Origin: Motilimonas sp. E26 | Lineage (GTDB): Bacteria > Pseudomonadota > Gammaproteobacteria > Enterobacterales > CBDFNC01 | Direction: 5' to 3' | Assembly (NCBI RefSeq): GCF_021278025.1 | Contig: NZ_JAIBHJ010000011.1 | Coordinates: 62,001 to 126,000, forward strand | DNA length: 64,000 bases | Part shown: positions 43,608-53,139 of the stretch, piece after piece | How the letters are laid out: each line of letters starts with the position of its first letter | How positions within the stretch are numbered: position 1 is the stretch's first letter | Made by a program: the position numbers and the translations under genes | The notes under the pieces: model-generated | Seen by the model: the letters and a program-made list of their open reading frames with translations, nothing else | What the model was told of the DNA's origin: nothing | Database searches by the model: none

Positions 43608-44321
43608 ATGGAAAAATTAGCACGTATCTTGGTGGTTGAGGATGACGTCTCTTTAGCACAGTGGATCATCGAGTATTTAGATAATAAAGGTTTTCAGACG
43701 GCTCATTTGATGCGCGGAGACGAGGTAGAGCCATATGTTCGTCAGCATCAGGTAGACTTGGTACTGCTTGATCTTATGTTGCCGGGCTTAGATGGTCATC
43801 AAGTTTGCAAACAACTTAGGCCTTTTTTTGATGCGCCGATCATTATGTTGACCGCCCGCGATGATGAATTTGATGAAGTTCTTGGTTTAGAGCTAGGCGC
43901 TAATGATTACCTACTTAAGCCGGTTCGTCCGCGTGCTTTGTTAACCCGAATTAAAACCGAATTACAGCAATATAAAGATCAATGTCAGTTAAAAGGTAAT
44001 AAAGTATCTTCGCAGCTTACTTTTGGTGGTTTGATGCTAGACGCTCAATCGCAACGTGCTGAGTTAAACCAAACCGATCTTGCCTTAACCACCACCGAAT
44101 TTGAGTTATTGTGGTTGTTAGCAAGTTCTGCGGGCCAAGTACTGGATCGGGACACCGTGTTTAAAAAAATGAAAGGTTGGGAATACGACGGTCTAGATCG
44201 GCGTATTGATGTCTTGATTTCGGGGCTACGGCGCAAAGTTGGTGATAGCCAAGGCAAGGCGAAAAGAATAAAAACGGTCTGGGGTAAAGGTTATTTATTT
44301 GTTGCAGATGCTTGGGAATAA
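43608..44321 (+). CDS. OmpR/PhoB-family response regulator (RstA-like)
   Basis: This 237-residue protein has a receiver domain with the phosphate-accepting Asp55 in LVLLDLMLPG, acidic pair E11/D12, a MLTARDD turn with the switch threonine, and the conserved KP lysine in LLKPVRPR. The C-terminal winged-helix domain (FGGLMLD to WGKGYLF) is of the OmpR type. It is the regulator of the downstream kinase, whose ATG lies two bases after its stop, and probably controls mipA and perhaps both DUF2860 genes. Confidence 0.88.
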   Translation: MEKLARILVVEDDVSLAQWIIEYLDNKGFQTAHLMRGDEVEPYVRQHQVDLVLLDLMLPGLDGHQVCKQLRPFFDAPIIMLTARDDEFDEVLGLELGANDYLLKPVRPRALLTRIKTELQQYKDQCQLKGNKVSSQLTFGGLMLDAQSQRAELNQTDLALTTTEFELLWLLASSAGQVLDRDTVFKKMKGWEYDGLDRRIDVLISGLRRKVGDSQGKAKRIKTVWGKGYLFVADAWE

Positions 44322-44323
44322 CC

Positions 44324-45619
44324 ATGCGTCGCTTATATCTCAGCATTGTCGTTATGGCCCTCGCATCCTTATTTTTTCTTGGTTGGATGTTAGATCAGTT
44401 TGAAGCCGCCGATGACTCTCAGGTAAAACAAACCGAATACGCGCTTTATTTTCAATTAATGGAAGGGTTTGCTCAGCAAAGTGCTGTACTAACCTTACCG
44501 CAGTTACAATTAAAAGTACCCGAGTGGCGCAACGCTTTTAACTTACCTCTGTCTATGCATCATACAGACGAACTGGCTTTGCCCCAAGAACTACAAGCGC
44601 AGTTACTCGCGCCGGGTGGATTGCTGTTAGAGTCAGATAGTCGTCCTTATTTGGTCAAGTCTTTAGCAGCCCATCCACATTATCAGCTCTATCTTGATTT
44701 ACCTGAAATTGATAGTCCATCCCCACTTGATTTATGGCTCACTTTGGCTTTTTACCTTGGCGCAGGGCTTTTAATGGCACTTTGGCTTTTTCCTTTAACA
44801 AGGCGACTAAGCCTGATCCACCGAATGGCGACTGAGTTCGGCAAAGGAAAGCTGGATAGCCGCATTCCGGCAAGTCGCTTTTCTTATATCCATTGGCTTG
44901 AAGAAAGCTTTAACAGAATGGCTCAGCAGATTGAAGCACTTATTGCTGAAAACCGTATGCTAGCAAGTGGTTTATCCCATGATTTACGTACGCCGTTGGC
45001 TTGTTTGCGTTTTGGCGTTGAAGCAACACTTGATGCCGAAGATGCGAATGAAAAGGATCAAATGATCTTAAGGATGGAGCGAGATCTTGAACAAATGGAA
45101 CAAATGGTCAGTGCCTTTTTAGATTATTCTAGTTTAGACAAACGAAGAGATAAGCTATCCATTGAGCAGCATCAGATAGGCGCTTTGTTAACCGATATTC
45201 AACGGCAGGCAAAGATGCTGGCAGAGCAGCAAGGAAAGGACATTCATTTTATTAATAAAGCCAATCAACAGTTGGTTTATGCCGATAAAGTATGGGTAAG
45301 TCGCGCGGTATTAAATATTTTGTCTAATGGTGTGCGATTTGCAAAACACCAACTTGAGTTTAGGGTTATGGTAGAAGAGGGGTATTGGGTGATTGAAGTG
45401 GAAGACGATGGCCCTGGGATCCCCGTTGCAAAGTGGCAAAGTGTGTTTAAGCCCTTTGTGCGATTAGAGGCCAGCCGCAGCCGAGAGCAAGGTAATTATG
45501 GCTTAGGGTTGGCGATTGCACATAAGGTTGCACAGTGGCATCAAGGCGACATTCAGCTGATTACACCTACTCACTTAACGGGCTGTTGCTTTAGGCTCCG
45601 TCTTAAAATCATTGAATAA
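44324..45619 (+). CDS. Sensor histidine kinase (RstB-like)
   Basis: This 431-residue inner-membrane kinase has a first helix near residues 5-20, a short periplasmic sensor of about 115 residues, a second helix near 140-160 and a HAMP linker. The H-box GLSHDLRTPLA places the phosphorylated histidine near residue 219; the N-box LNILSNGVRFA and G-boxes EDDGPGIP and GLGLAI follow. The ATG at 44324 is just after the regulator's stop; a TTG 12 bases earlier overlaps it. The signal is unknown. Confidence 0.88.
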   Translation: MRRLYLSIVVMALASLFFLGWMLDQFEAADDSQVKQTEYALYFQLMEGFAQQSAVLTLPQLQLKVPEWRNAFNLPLSMHHTDELALPQELQAQLLAPGGLLLESDSRPYLVKSLAAHPHYQLYLDLPEIDSPSPLDLWLTLAFYLGAGLLMALWLFPLTRRLSLIHRMATEFGKGKLDSRIPASRFSYIHWLEESFNRMAQQIEALIAENRMLASGLSHDLRTPLACLRFGVEATLDAEDANEKDQMILRMERDLEQMEQMVSAFLDYSSLDKRRDKLSIEQHQIGALLTDIQRQAKMLAEQQGKDIHFINKANQQLVYADKVWVSRAVLNILSNGVRFAKHQLEFRVMVEEGYWVIEVEDDGPGIPVAKWQSVFKPFVRLEASRSREQGNYGLGLAIAHKVAQWHQGDIQLITPTHLTGCCFRLRLKIIE

Positions 45620-45658
45620 TTAGCCCGAATCGTGGATAAGCAAAACTGAGGTTAAATA

Positions 45659-46675
45659 TTAAAATGTATAAGCCATACCAGCAGCAACACTGAGCATGTC
45701 TGATTCATAGAATTGAATATTAGAGTCGGTGTTGGCCCAAGCTCCAAATAATGTGAAGCTAGCATTTTGCCAACCCAATGGAGCTTTATAGCTATAAAAA
45801 GCGAAAAGCCCCCACTTATCATCTTGGCGGGTGCGGTTAAAAATCGGGTTGCTGACGTCATACCTTGCTTGGCTATAAAACACATTACCTGTAATACGAT
45901 GTTTATCCATTATTTTAATCAAACTTAAACGAGTACCGTATTCGTCGTAGCTCATCGCTTGGCCAGTCGCATCCCCTAAGGTGTAAGTGAGTGCTGGTTC
46001 AAAAAATAGGCCATTGCCCATGGGGACGAGCATTTCTAAAGTGGTACGGTGATAGTTAGCATTTCTATCGAGTAAACGCTTTTGCTCGTTCGCTAAAGCA
46101 AGGGCAGTGCCGCTGGTTTCATTATCCAGTTGATTTTTAGCAAAGCCGTATTTAAAACTGAATAAGCTGCCGCCGATGTTCTCCCACGCCAGTCTCGCGC
46201 CTTGCGAGTCTTGGTCAGTTTTTTGACGTGATTGATTCACGACATAGGGGTCTTGCCAAGTTTTACTAAAACTAGGCAACCGTGGAAACCAAGCCAAGGT
46301 GAGTTTACTGGTATCGGAAAATTGATGAGTGGCGCCTAGCTCCAATTGGAATTGACCTTGAGACACGTTCTCTAAACTATTACCTGCAAACAACTGCGTT
46401 TTTAAATCTTCAAAGGTATAAGAAAGCCGAGCCAGAGGGAAAATAATGCCTGAATTAATTTGTTGTCCTGAATTGTTCAAATCGGCTGTCACCTCATTGT
46501 CGTCATCGGTTTTCATTTGCGACTGAGACTGACTAAAACCGCCATTGATGTTAAGCGTTAAGCCCCAACCTGCTTCATTGGCAAGGGGCCGAGCCATGGC
46601 TTGAGGTAAATAAAATGCGCTCAAGATGGCCAAGGTGATGGTCGCTTTTGTCGCAAGCATTTTTTCGCTAAACAT
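45659..46675 (-). CDS. DUF2860-family outer-membrane beta-barrel protein (copy 2)
   Basis: This 338-residue paralog of the protein at 41074-42081 has a signal peptide ending near AMARP, a SQSQSQM stretch, DLNNSGQQ, then a barrel-like body ending in MAYTF. It is convergent with the two-component operon, with a gap of about 40 bases. Together the two copies bracket the mipA-DUF3019-RR-HK operon. Function unknown. Confidence 0.74.
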   Translation of the reverse strand: MFSEKMLATKATITLAILSAFYLPQAMARPLANEAGWGLTLNINGGFSQSQSQMKTDDDNEVTADLNNSGQQINSGIIFPLARLSYTFEDLKTQLFAGNSLENVSQGQFQLELGATHQFSDTSKLTLAWFPRLPSFSKTWQDPYVVNQSRQKTDQDSQGARLAWENIGGSLFSFKYGFAKNQLDNETSGTALALANEQKRLLDRNANYHRTTLEMLVPMGNGLFFEPALTYTLGDATGQAMSYDEYGTRLSLIKIMDKHRITGNVFYSQARYDVSNPIFNRTRQDDKWGLFAFYSYKAPLGWQNASFTLFGAWANTDSNIQFYESDMLSVAAGMAYTF

Positions 46676-46810
46676 GGAGTACGTTCCTTGTGATTCGAGA
46701 CAGGTTAAAAATGGTGTAATTAAGCTTAATTTAGCTTGCTTAGAGCAAATAAAACATACTTATGTGTCGGTTTACGTTTAGTGGCTTATTTTAGTTCAAA
46801 ATCAATGACT

Positions 46811-46973
46811 ATACCCAATCGGTCTAGAGATACTTGACGTCAGTAAGGGGTTACATACATTTAGGTAAGGTATTGAGCGTTGATCATGGCTGTTCCCTTA
46901 TCAAAATGAACTATTTAGTATAAAGGTGTGTAAAACTAGCCCTGAAATATGCGCCTTCAAGTTGATTGGGTAT
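46811..46973. repeat. Possible MITE-like intergenic element (10-bp inverted ends)
   Basis: ATACCCAATC (46811-46820) is matched by GATTGGGTAT (46964-46973), bounding about 163 bases in the gap between the second DUF2860 gene and the split putA genes. The gap (46676-46980) holds no gene. No transposase was seen; copies elsewhere in the genome would be needed to confirm. Confidence 0.3.
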
Positions 46974-46980
46974 GCAAAGA

Positions 46981-47712
46981 TTAACGATTTAACAGCTCTA
47001 TATGGCCTCCTATCGAGGTGCAATTTTGGCTAATGCAGGTTTCACCGATAAAGGGCAATAAACACTCTGGATGAAACGCCTGTTGTAAGCTGGCTTGATG
47101 GGAGATACCGACTTGGCTGATAAATGGGCCTTGCCGTTGGTTGAGTAAACGGTGAAAGCTCTCTGTTTTATCCGGATTGGGGTGCTCAAGATAGGCGACA
47201 CCGGCTATATTGCTGTGTTGGTTCATTTGTAACCAATCTAAGTGATGGGTGAGTTGAAATAACTCATTGGGCAGTGATTTAGACAGTGAAATAAGTAAGC
47301 ATTTTTGCCATTTTTCAAGTGGGTGTATGTAGTGTAAAAGTACGCTGTTGCCACATAACAAAGCTGCAACGGTTAAGCTGATTAAACGAGTAAAGTTAAA
47401 CAGTGTCGGTTTAGTTTGATCGAGTTCGCCCACTATGAAGATGCCTCTGCCGTGAAAATGCAGCTCATTTCGCTCGCCAGTAACGCCAGTTAAGGTTTGC
47501 GGATTGAAATTTCGCTCAGCTAAGGTGCAAAAATACTCACCACACAGACATATTTCATCTATGGTTTGCTGCGCTTCATTAGATAGCTTGCCATGTTCAA
47601 CATGGCTTGGTACTTCGCTGATCCAATGACGCAAGACATGGTCTCTATGGGATTGGGGTAACTTCCCCCAAACTTGAAATTGCGTATGTGCGGCTTGCCA
47701 AGGGTTAGACAT
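46981..47712 (-). CDS. PutA C-terminal ALDH-superfamily domain as a separate protein
   Basis: This 243-residue protein corresponds to the C-terminal domain of long PutA proteins, not to a free-standing enzyme: it keeps the segment CLCGEYFCTLAERNF, TGVTGERNELHFHGRG (TGPTGERN in PutA) and the final ETCISQNCTSIGG (compare the closing ERSLSVNTAAAGG of PutA). In long PutA this domain caps the enzyme and closes the substrate tunnel. Here its ATG overlaps the stop of the large gene by one base (TAATG), so the two halves are translated together and probably assemble. Confidence 0.75.
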   Translation of the reverse strand: MSNPWQAAHTQFQVWGKLPQSHRDHVLRHWISEVPSHVEHGKLSNEAQQTIDEICLCGEYFCTLAERNFNPQTLTGVTGERNELHFHGRGIFIVGELDQTKPTLFNFTRLISLTVAALLCGNSVLLHYIHPLEKWQKCLLISLSKSLPNELFQLTHHLDWLQMNQHSNIAGVAYLEHPNPDKTESFHRLLNQRQGPFISQVGISHQASLQQAFHPECLLPFIGETCISQNCTSIGGHIELLNR

Positions 47713-50700
47713 TAATATGGCTCCAATTGACTAAATGCGGTTAAGTAAGTCGGTCCGCCGGATTTTGGCCCTGTTCCTGATAAGCCCCAACCGCCAGTCG
47801 GTTTTGCACCAATGGTGGTATCTGTTTGGCGGCTGTTAACATAAATAGTGCCCATTTGTAATTGATTCGCCAACTGATCAATGCTGGTTTGATTACGGCT
47901 ATGGATGGCACAATTTAAACCGTATCCCATCTGGTTAATCTGCTGTATTAAATGAGGTAACTGGTGCTTCTCATAACGTAATACATGTAGAATTGGGCCA
48001 AAAGCTCCGCCATTAACGTCGTTTATTTGTTCTATTTCGAACAGGCATGGTGCGATGAAATAGCCGTTTAAGTCATGGTGCAGTGGCGTTTGTCGTATTA
48101 AACGAGCACTGTTATTTAAGTGCACCAAATATTGTTGCAAGTGCAACCACGTTTCCTTATCTATAATGGGGCCTAAATCTTGGTAGATTTGCTCGGGGTT
48201 GCCGACTGCAAGCTCTATCATAGCATCGGATAGCTGCTTGATAATGGCATCGGCTACATCATCTTGTAAACATAAAACCCTTAATGCTGAACTGTGCTGA
48301 CCTGCGGCAGAAAAAGCAGACTTGAGAGCGTCTTGAACCACTTGTTCATGGAGCGCTGAGCTGTCCACTAGCATGCAGTTTACTCCCGAAGTTTCAGCTA
48401 TTAGTTTTGGAAAGGGAGGTTTGCTTTGGTAGCAAGCTTGTTGAATCTGTTGTGCTGTTGTGAGACGACCTGTCACGGCGATACCGGCTAGGTTAGGCTG
48501 CGTTGAAAGCTGCTTCGCGACCTTGTCTGTGCCAGGCAAGAACTGAATAGTATAAGGAGGAAAACCAACACTCAGCATGAGTTTAATCACTTGATAGGCA
48601 ATTAGACTTGATTGTGGGGCGGGTTTGGCGATAACGGTATTGCCACAGATCAAGGCTGCGCAGACTTGGCCAACAAACACAGCCAGCGGTTCACTACATG
48701 GGCTAATGCATAGCCAAACGCCTTGGCCTTTTCTACGCCAGTTTGTGGGCGTTAAAGAGGGCATAGATAATGGTGATTGCTGAAATAACGACAAGCCTTG
48801 ATCAGCATAATAGCGGCAATAATCGATCGATTTTCGTAGCTCGCAATGGGCATCAAATAGTGTTTTTCCAGCTTCCATCATGCACAGAGCCGTCAATTTC
48901 GGAGTCTGTAGCTCAAGTTTATCCGCTAGTTTGTTGAGTAAACTCGCGCGCATTTCAATGTTAGTCTGTGACCAAGGAATAAAACCATTTAAAGCGACCT
49001 TATAGGCTCGATGTATATCTTCCTGTGACGCCTCAATTTGTTTACCCATTACTTCATCAAGTTGATAGGGCTTGGTCATTTCCTTTTGGTTTCGATCTGC
49101 GAGGTGAATGTTTCCATCCGTGTCAAGAAATATTGCTTCACCGTCAATAATAGGGCCACTAATGTATTGTTCATTAAAGTATGGTGTGACACGTTTTTGC
49201 CAATAATCCAGAGTGCGATTACAGGCAAAGTTAATGCCAGCACTGTTCTTTCGCGCTGGACCAAATAGGTCAGATGGCAGGGGGAAATGAGCGTTACTGG
49301 TATGGTGGGAGTCAAAATATTGGTCAACCGGGTGTTTAATCAGTTCACTTATGGGGACGTTTTTATTGGTGATGGCACTTAAAAATGAATTATTAGCGCT
49401 ATTTTCCAATAAGCGGCGAATCAAATAGGGCAGCAGACTTTGATAATGACCGACGGGAGCGTAAACGCGCAAGTTAGGTTGCGGGTGGTGGTGGTAAAGA
49501 GCTTCGCCCATACCCAGTAGTTTTTGAAACGCTACCGTTTGGCCATTGGCCATCACTTCGATGGCGGCAACTGTATGAGCGTTATGAGTGGCAAATTGGG
49601 CCTGCAAATAGGGTCGAACATGACTCGATAGCAAATACCTTACGCAGCAGAGGTAGTTAATATCAGTCGCGGCCTTACTCGTAAAAACGGGATAGTTCGC
49701 CAGTCCTAAGTGTTGGCTGTTTTTAATTTCGGTATCCCAATAAGCCCCTTTTACCAGCCTAACTTGAATCGGAGTGTGGTGCTTTTTGGCCAGCGCTGTC
49801 AACCAGGCTAGTTCGCTCAGTGCGCGTTTTGAATAAGCTTGCACAGCGAGCCCAAATCGGCCCCAGCCCATTAAACTTGTGGTTTGGAATACTTCCCTAA
49901 ATACCTGCAGTGACAAATCAAGGCGTTCAGATTCTTCAGCATTGATAGTCACCGCCACATTGAGACTTTTTGCCAGAGTAAGTAGTTGTAATAAATTATC
50001 TTTTAGCTCAGTTAATACCCGTTGAGATTGGCTTGGCGCAAATCTGGGGTGCAATGCTGAAAGCTTTATCGAAATTGAATCCTGACGTTGATTTTGCTGG
50101 TTATGCTTTGCGATCTGGTGGAGGTTTTGAATTTGTGCGGCCAAATTATGTTGTGCAGTTTCACTGGTGATGGTTGTCTCACCGAGCATATCGAAATTTA
50201 AATGTGGTTTATTGCCAAAACGTGGGTCATTCGTATATTTAAGACCCTGTTGCAGGGCATTGGTAATGTTTTTCCCCATAACGAATTGGTGTGCCATTAG
50301 GCGCATTGCATGGTTTAGGGCTTTGCGAACGATGGGCTCAGTGAGACTGCTAACCAAAGACTTAATGGTTTGTTTTATGCTCTGTGTTGGATTGTCTAGT
50401 GGTGTGATCCGGCCCGTCAGTAATAATCCCCAAGTGGAAGCGTTAACTAAAAAAGAATCGGAATGTTGTAAATGTGACGACCAATCAGATTGGGTTAGTC
50501 TATCTCTGATTAAGGCATCTGCAGTTTCTGAGTCGGGAATGCGCATCAAGGCTTCAGCTAAGCACATTAGCATAACTCCCTCTTGGCTACTCAGGTGGTA
50601 CTCCTGTAAAAACGCTTCTGTTAGATTGGTGTGGCGATGATCGGCTCTTATTTTACCCACTATGGTAGCGGCTAGATGGGTCGTTTTAGACATTTCCCAA

Positions 50701-50840
50701 CTACTGATACTGGCATAATATTGCAGTTGTTTTACTAAATTGTGTTCTTCAGTTAGGTAATATTCAGCAATGTTCTGCCAAAGAAATGCGAGATCAAGGT
50801 CGACAGATGTCGGGGAAAAGTAATCATCCACTGATAGCAT
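47712..50840 (-). CDS. putA: Bifunctional proline utilisation protein PutA, degenerate ALDH domain
   Basis: This 1042-residue protein has a proline dehydrogenase domain (ISIKLSALHPRF, VKGAYWDTEIK, LPYLIRRLLENSANNSF), which oxidises proline to pyrroline-5-carboxylate, then a P5C/aldehyde dehydrogenase domain. The N-terminal DNA-binding domain of the E. coli type is absent. In the second domain the catalytic cysteine is replaced by Ser850 (GQHSSALR against GQRCSALR) and the oxyanion Asn by Ser716 (PCSEP against PWNFP). Glu816 remains, at the family spacing (100 and 34 residues). The second reaction should thus be lost or weak. The missing C-terminal domain is encoded by the next gene. Confidence 0.88.
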   Translation of the reverse strand: MLSVDDYFSPTSVDLDLAFLWQNIAEYYLTEEHNLVKQLQYYASISSWEMSKTTHLAATIVGKIRADHRHTNLTEAFLQEYHLSSQEGVMLMCLAEALMRIPDSETADALIRDRLTQSDWSSHLQHSDSFLVNASTWGLLLTGRITPLDNPTQSIKQTIKSLVSSLTEPIVRKALNHAMRLMAHQFVMGKNITNALQQGLKYTNDPRFGNKPHLNFDMLGETTITSETAQHNLAAQIQNLHQIAKHNQQNQRQDSISIKLSALHPRFAPSQSQRVLTELKDNLLQLLTLAKSLNVAVTINAEESERLDLSLQVFREVFQTTSLMGWGRFGLAVQAYSKRALSELAWLTALAKKHHTPIQVRLVKGAYWDTEIKNSQHLGLANYPVFTSKAATDINYLCCVRYLLSSHVRPYLQAQFATHNAHTVAAIEVMANGQTVAFQKLLGMGEALYHHHPQPNLRVYAPVGHYQSLLPYLIRRLLENSANNSFLSAITNKNVPISELIKHPVDQYFDSHHTSNAHFPLPSDLFGPARKNSAGINFACNRTLDYWQKRVTPYFNEQYISGPIIDGEAIFLDTDGNIHLADRNQKEMTKPYQLDEVMGKQIEASQEDIHRAYKVALNGFIPWSQTNIEMRASLLNKLADKLELQTPKLTALCMMEAGKTLFDAHCELRKSIDYCRYYADQGLSLFQQSPLSMPSLTPTNWRRKGQGVWLCISPCSEPLAVFVGQVCAALICGNTVIAKPAPQSSLIAYQVIKLMLSVGFPPYTIQFLPGTDKVAKQLSTQPNLAGIAVTGRLTTAQQIQQACYQSKPPFPKLIAETSGVNCMLVDSSALHEQVVQDALKSAFSAAGQHSSALRVLCLQDDVADAIIKQLSDAMIELAVGNPEQIYQDLGPIIDKETWLHLQQYLVHLNNSARLIRQTPLHHDLNGYFIAPCLFEIEQINDVNGGAFGPILHVLRYEKHQLPHLIQQINQMGYGLNCAIHSRNQTSIDQLANQLQMGTIYVNSRQTDTTIGAKPTGGWGLSGTGPKSGGPTYLTAFSQLEPY

Positions 50841-50954
50841 ACAGTGCTCCGAATATGACCAAGGTTAATCCATAGTTTAGTACTAAATAGTTAAAGTTGG
50901 CTTGATATCGGATTTATTTTTGTTTAAAAAACAGTACCTTTATAGTAAATATAA

Positions 50955-50989
50955 CTCACCCTTACATCATTGCTTGCTGTAAGAGTGAG
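50955..50989 (-). terminator. Hairpin after srmB (possible terminator)
   Basis: CTCACCCTTACA pairs with TGTAAGAGTGAG with one mismatch, 17 bases downstream of the srmB stop. The T-run is weak, so termination may be Rho-dependent. Confidence 0.4.
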
Positions 50990-51005
50990 CACTAAAAGCT
51001 ATTTT

Positions 51006-52283
51006 TTATGATTTGGCTGCTTTTTTAGCCCAGCTCGGTTTACCTTTATCTTTTTTCGACTTGCTTTTTATTTTAACTGTGGCTTTTTTGGTATCGGTTT
51101 TCAGTGGGGCGCGCTTTTTCTTCGCAGGCACAGCGGCTTCTTTATTATTAGGTCGCAACCCTTCAATAATGCGACGTTTAATTGGCTCTTTCATGTAACG
51201 CTCAACTTTTGCGAGCATTTCTACATCATGAGCTTCAATTAATGAAATTGCCGTGCCCTTGCGACCACCACGCGCGGTTCGACCAATTCGGTGTAAGTAA
51301 ATATCGGCAGTGCGCGGCATGTCATAATTAATCACGTGACTAATTTCAGGCACGTCAATACCGCGGGCGGCAACATCGGTAGCAACCAGTACATTCACCT
51401 TACCGGTTTTAAAGCGCATGATGGCGGTGGTGCGTTTTGACTGCTCCATTTCACCACGCAAGAAACAACATTTAATGCCAGCTTCTTCTAATTTTGTCAC
51501 TAGTTCAGTTAAGCGATCGCGGGTTTTAACAAATACAATAGCGTGCTGTACTTCTTCTTTTTTTAAGGTTGCTTTTAGCAGTTCAAACTTATGGTTAATG
51601 TTGTCAGCTAAGTGAACCCATTGAATAATTTTGGCGCGCTCGCTACGCGGCGCGGCAGATTCAATACTGATAGGCTCTTTTAGGATTTTTTCAGCAAATT
51701 GACGCAGCCCTTTTCCTTCTAATGTTGCAGAGAACAAGAAGGTTTGTTTGCGCCAACGCGCCTCTTCAGCGATGCGTTCCATGGTGCTAATAAAGCCCAT
51801 GTCTAGCATGCGATCTGCTTCATCTAAGGTAAGAATCTCTATTTCGCGACAGTCAAAAGCTTCTTGCTCAATGTATTCCATTAAGCGCCCAGGTGTAGCG
51901 ACCACTAGATCCATGTTTTTAGTTAACACTTCTTCTTGGGTTTGGTAGCTAATACCGCCGATAATAGCACCGACTTTAAGTGGAGTATCTTTACACAGCT
52001 TAGTGGCTTCAACTTGAATTTGTACTGCTAATTCGCGCGTTGGCGTGAGAATGAGCACCCGAGGTGAACCGGGTTTGCGTCTTGGGAAATTTAGCATGTG
52101 CTCGATAGCGGGTAATAAAAACGCTAACGTTTTGCCGGTTCCAGTGGGTGAGCTTGCCATTAGATCGCGGCCATCCAACGCATGAGGAATGGCTTCTTGT
52201 TGGATAGTTGTTGGCTTGTCGAGCCCCATGCTGGTTAAGGCATCGACGAGTAGGGGATCTAACTCAAGATCGGCAAAAGACAT
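51006..52283 (-). CDS. srmB: DEAD-box RNA helicase SrmB
   Basis: This 425-residue protein has the DEAD-box motifs in order: SSPTGTGKT (I), PTRELA (Ia), TPGRL (Ib), DEAD (II), SAT (III), and the C-terminal RGIDVPE and HRIGRTAR. A basic Lys/Ala tail ends it. SrmB helps assemble the large ribosomal subunit, especially at low temperature. Its identity is supported by the divergent trmN gene, an arrangement shared with E. coli srmB-yfiC. About 130 bases separate the two starts and should hold both promoters. Confidence 0.92.
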   Translation of the reverse strand: MSFADLELDPLLVDALTSMGLDKPTTIQQEAIPHALDGRDLMASSPTGTGKTLAFLLPAIEHMLNFPRRKPGSPRVLILTPTRELAVQIQVEATKLCKDTPLKVGAIIGGISYQTQEEVLTKNMDLVVATPGRLMEYIEQEAFDCREIEILTLDEADRMLDMGFISTMERIAEEARWRKQTFLFSATLEGKGLRQFAEKILKEPISIESAAPRSERAKIIQWVHLADNINHKFELLKATLKKEEVQHAIVFVKTRDRLTELVTKLEEAGIKCCFLRGEMEQSKRTTAIMRFKTGKVNVLVATDVAARGIDVPEISHVINYDMPRTADIYLHRIGRTARGGRKGTAISLIEAHDVEMLAKVERYMKEPIKRRIIEGLRPNNKEAAVPAKKKRAPLKTDTKKATVKIKSKSKKDKGKPSWAKKAAKS

Positions 52284-52413
52284 AGTGATTTCCAGTGTAA
52301 CTAAATTGGAGGGGGATTATAGAGGATCTCGCTCTACTTGGGTATGACAAGTTAGTGGTTGTTGTTGAATAGCTTTGCTAGATTGTAGCGAAATTTTTAT
52401 CGGAGCAAGCTAA

Positions 52414-53139
52414 ATGGTCAAAAGCCGTGGATTCACTTTCAAACAATTTCATATTGAACATGACTTATGTGCGATGAAAGTAGGAACGGATGGCATTTTG
52501 TTAGGCGCATGGGCAAAGGTTGGGCTGGCGGGTCGAATCTTAGATATTGGCACCGGTAGTGGACTGATTGCCTTACAACTGGCACAGAAAGCGCAGCCTG
52601 ATAGCCACATTGTGGCCATCGAAATTGATCCTAATGCGGCCGCACAGGCAGAACAAAATGTAGCAAATAGCCCTTGGCCTGACAAAGTTAAAGTGAGGTG
52701 TGAAACGCTTCAGGGATTTGCTGCCCAAGCTCAATATCAGCAGCAGTTTGATCTGATTGTTTCTAACCCTCCGTATTTTCCGGCTGGACAAGATTTTGTC
52801 GACCAAGCCAGAGCAAAAGCGCGCCATAACGGCAGCTTAAACAAGCGAGATTTGATGCAGGCAATTTTACTGCTGTTATCGCCTAGTGGGCGCTGTGATT
52901 TGGTGTTGCCATTTGATGTCGCGCTAGAGTATATCGACATGGCAAGTGAGGTGGGCTTGCATTTAGTCCATCGTGTCGATGTGATGACTAAGAAACGCAG
53001 CCAGCCTCATCGCATGTTATTCAGTTTAAGTAAGCAAGCTCAAACGTTATGCTTATCTCAGTTATTTATCCATAGTGATGGTGGTGGTTATTCTGCTGAT
53101 TTCATCAATTTAACTAGGGAGTACTACCTTAAAATGTAG
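52414..53139 (+). CDS. trmN: tRNA1(Val) (A37)-N6-methyltransferase TrmN6 (YfiC)
   Basis: This 241-residue protein has a SAM-binding motif ILDIGTGSGLIALQLAQ and the adenine-methyltransferase motif SNPPYF, typical of N6-adenine methyltransferases. It methylates A37 of tRNA1(Val) in E. coli. The divergent arrangement with srmB matches E. coli and supports the assignment. The ATG at 52414 is preceded by GGAG. Confidence 0.9.
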   Translation: MVKSRGFTFKQFHIEHDLCAMKVGTDGILLGAWAKVGLAGRILDIGTGSGLIALQLAQKAQPDSHIVAIEIDPNAAAQAEQNVANSPWPDKVKVRCETLQGFAAQAQYQQQFDLIVSNPPYFPAGQDFVDQARAKARHNGSLNKRDLMQAILLLLSPSGRCDLVLPFDVALEYIDMASEVGLHLVHRVDVMTKKRSQPHRMLFSLSKQAQTLCLSQLFIHSDGGGYSADFINLTREYYLKM

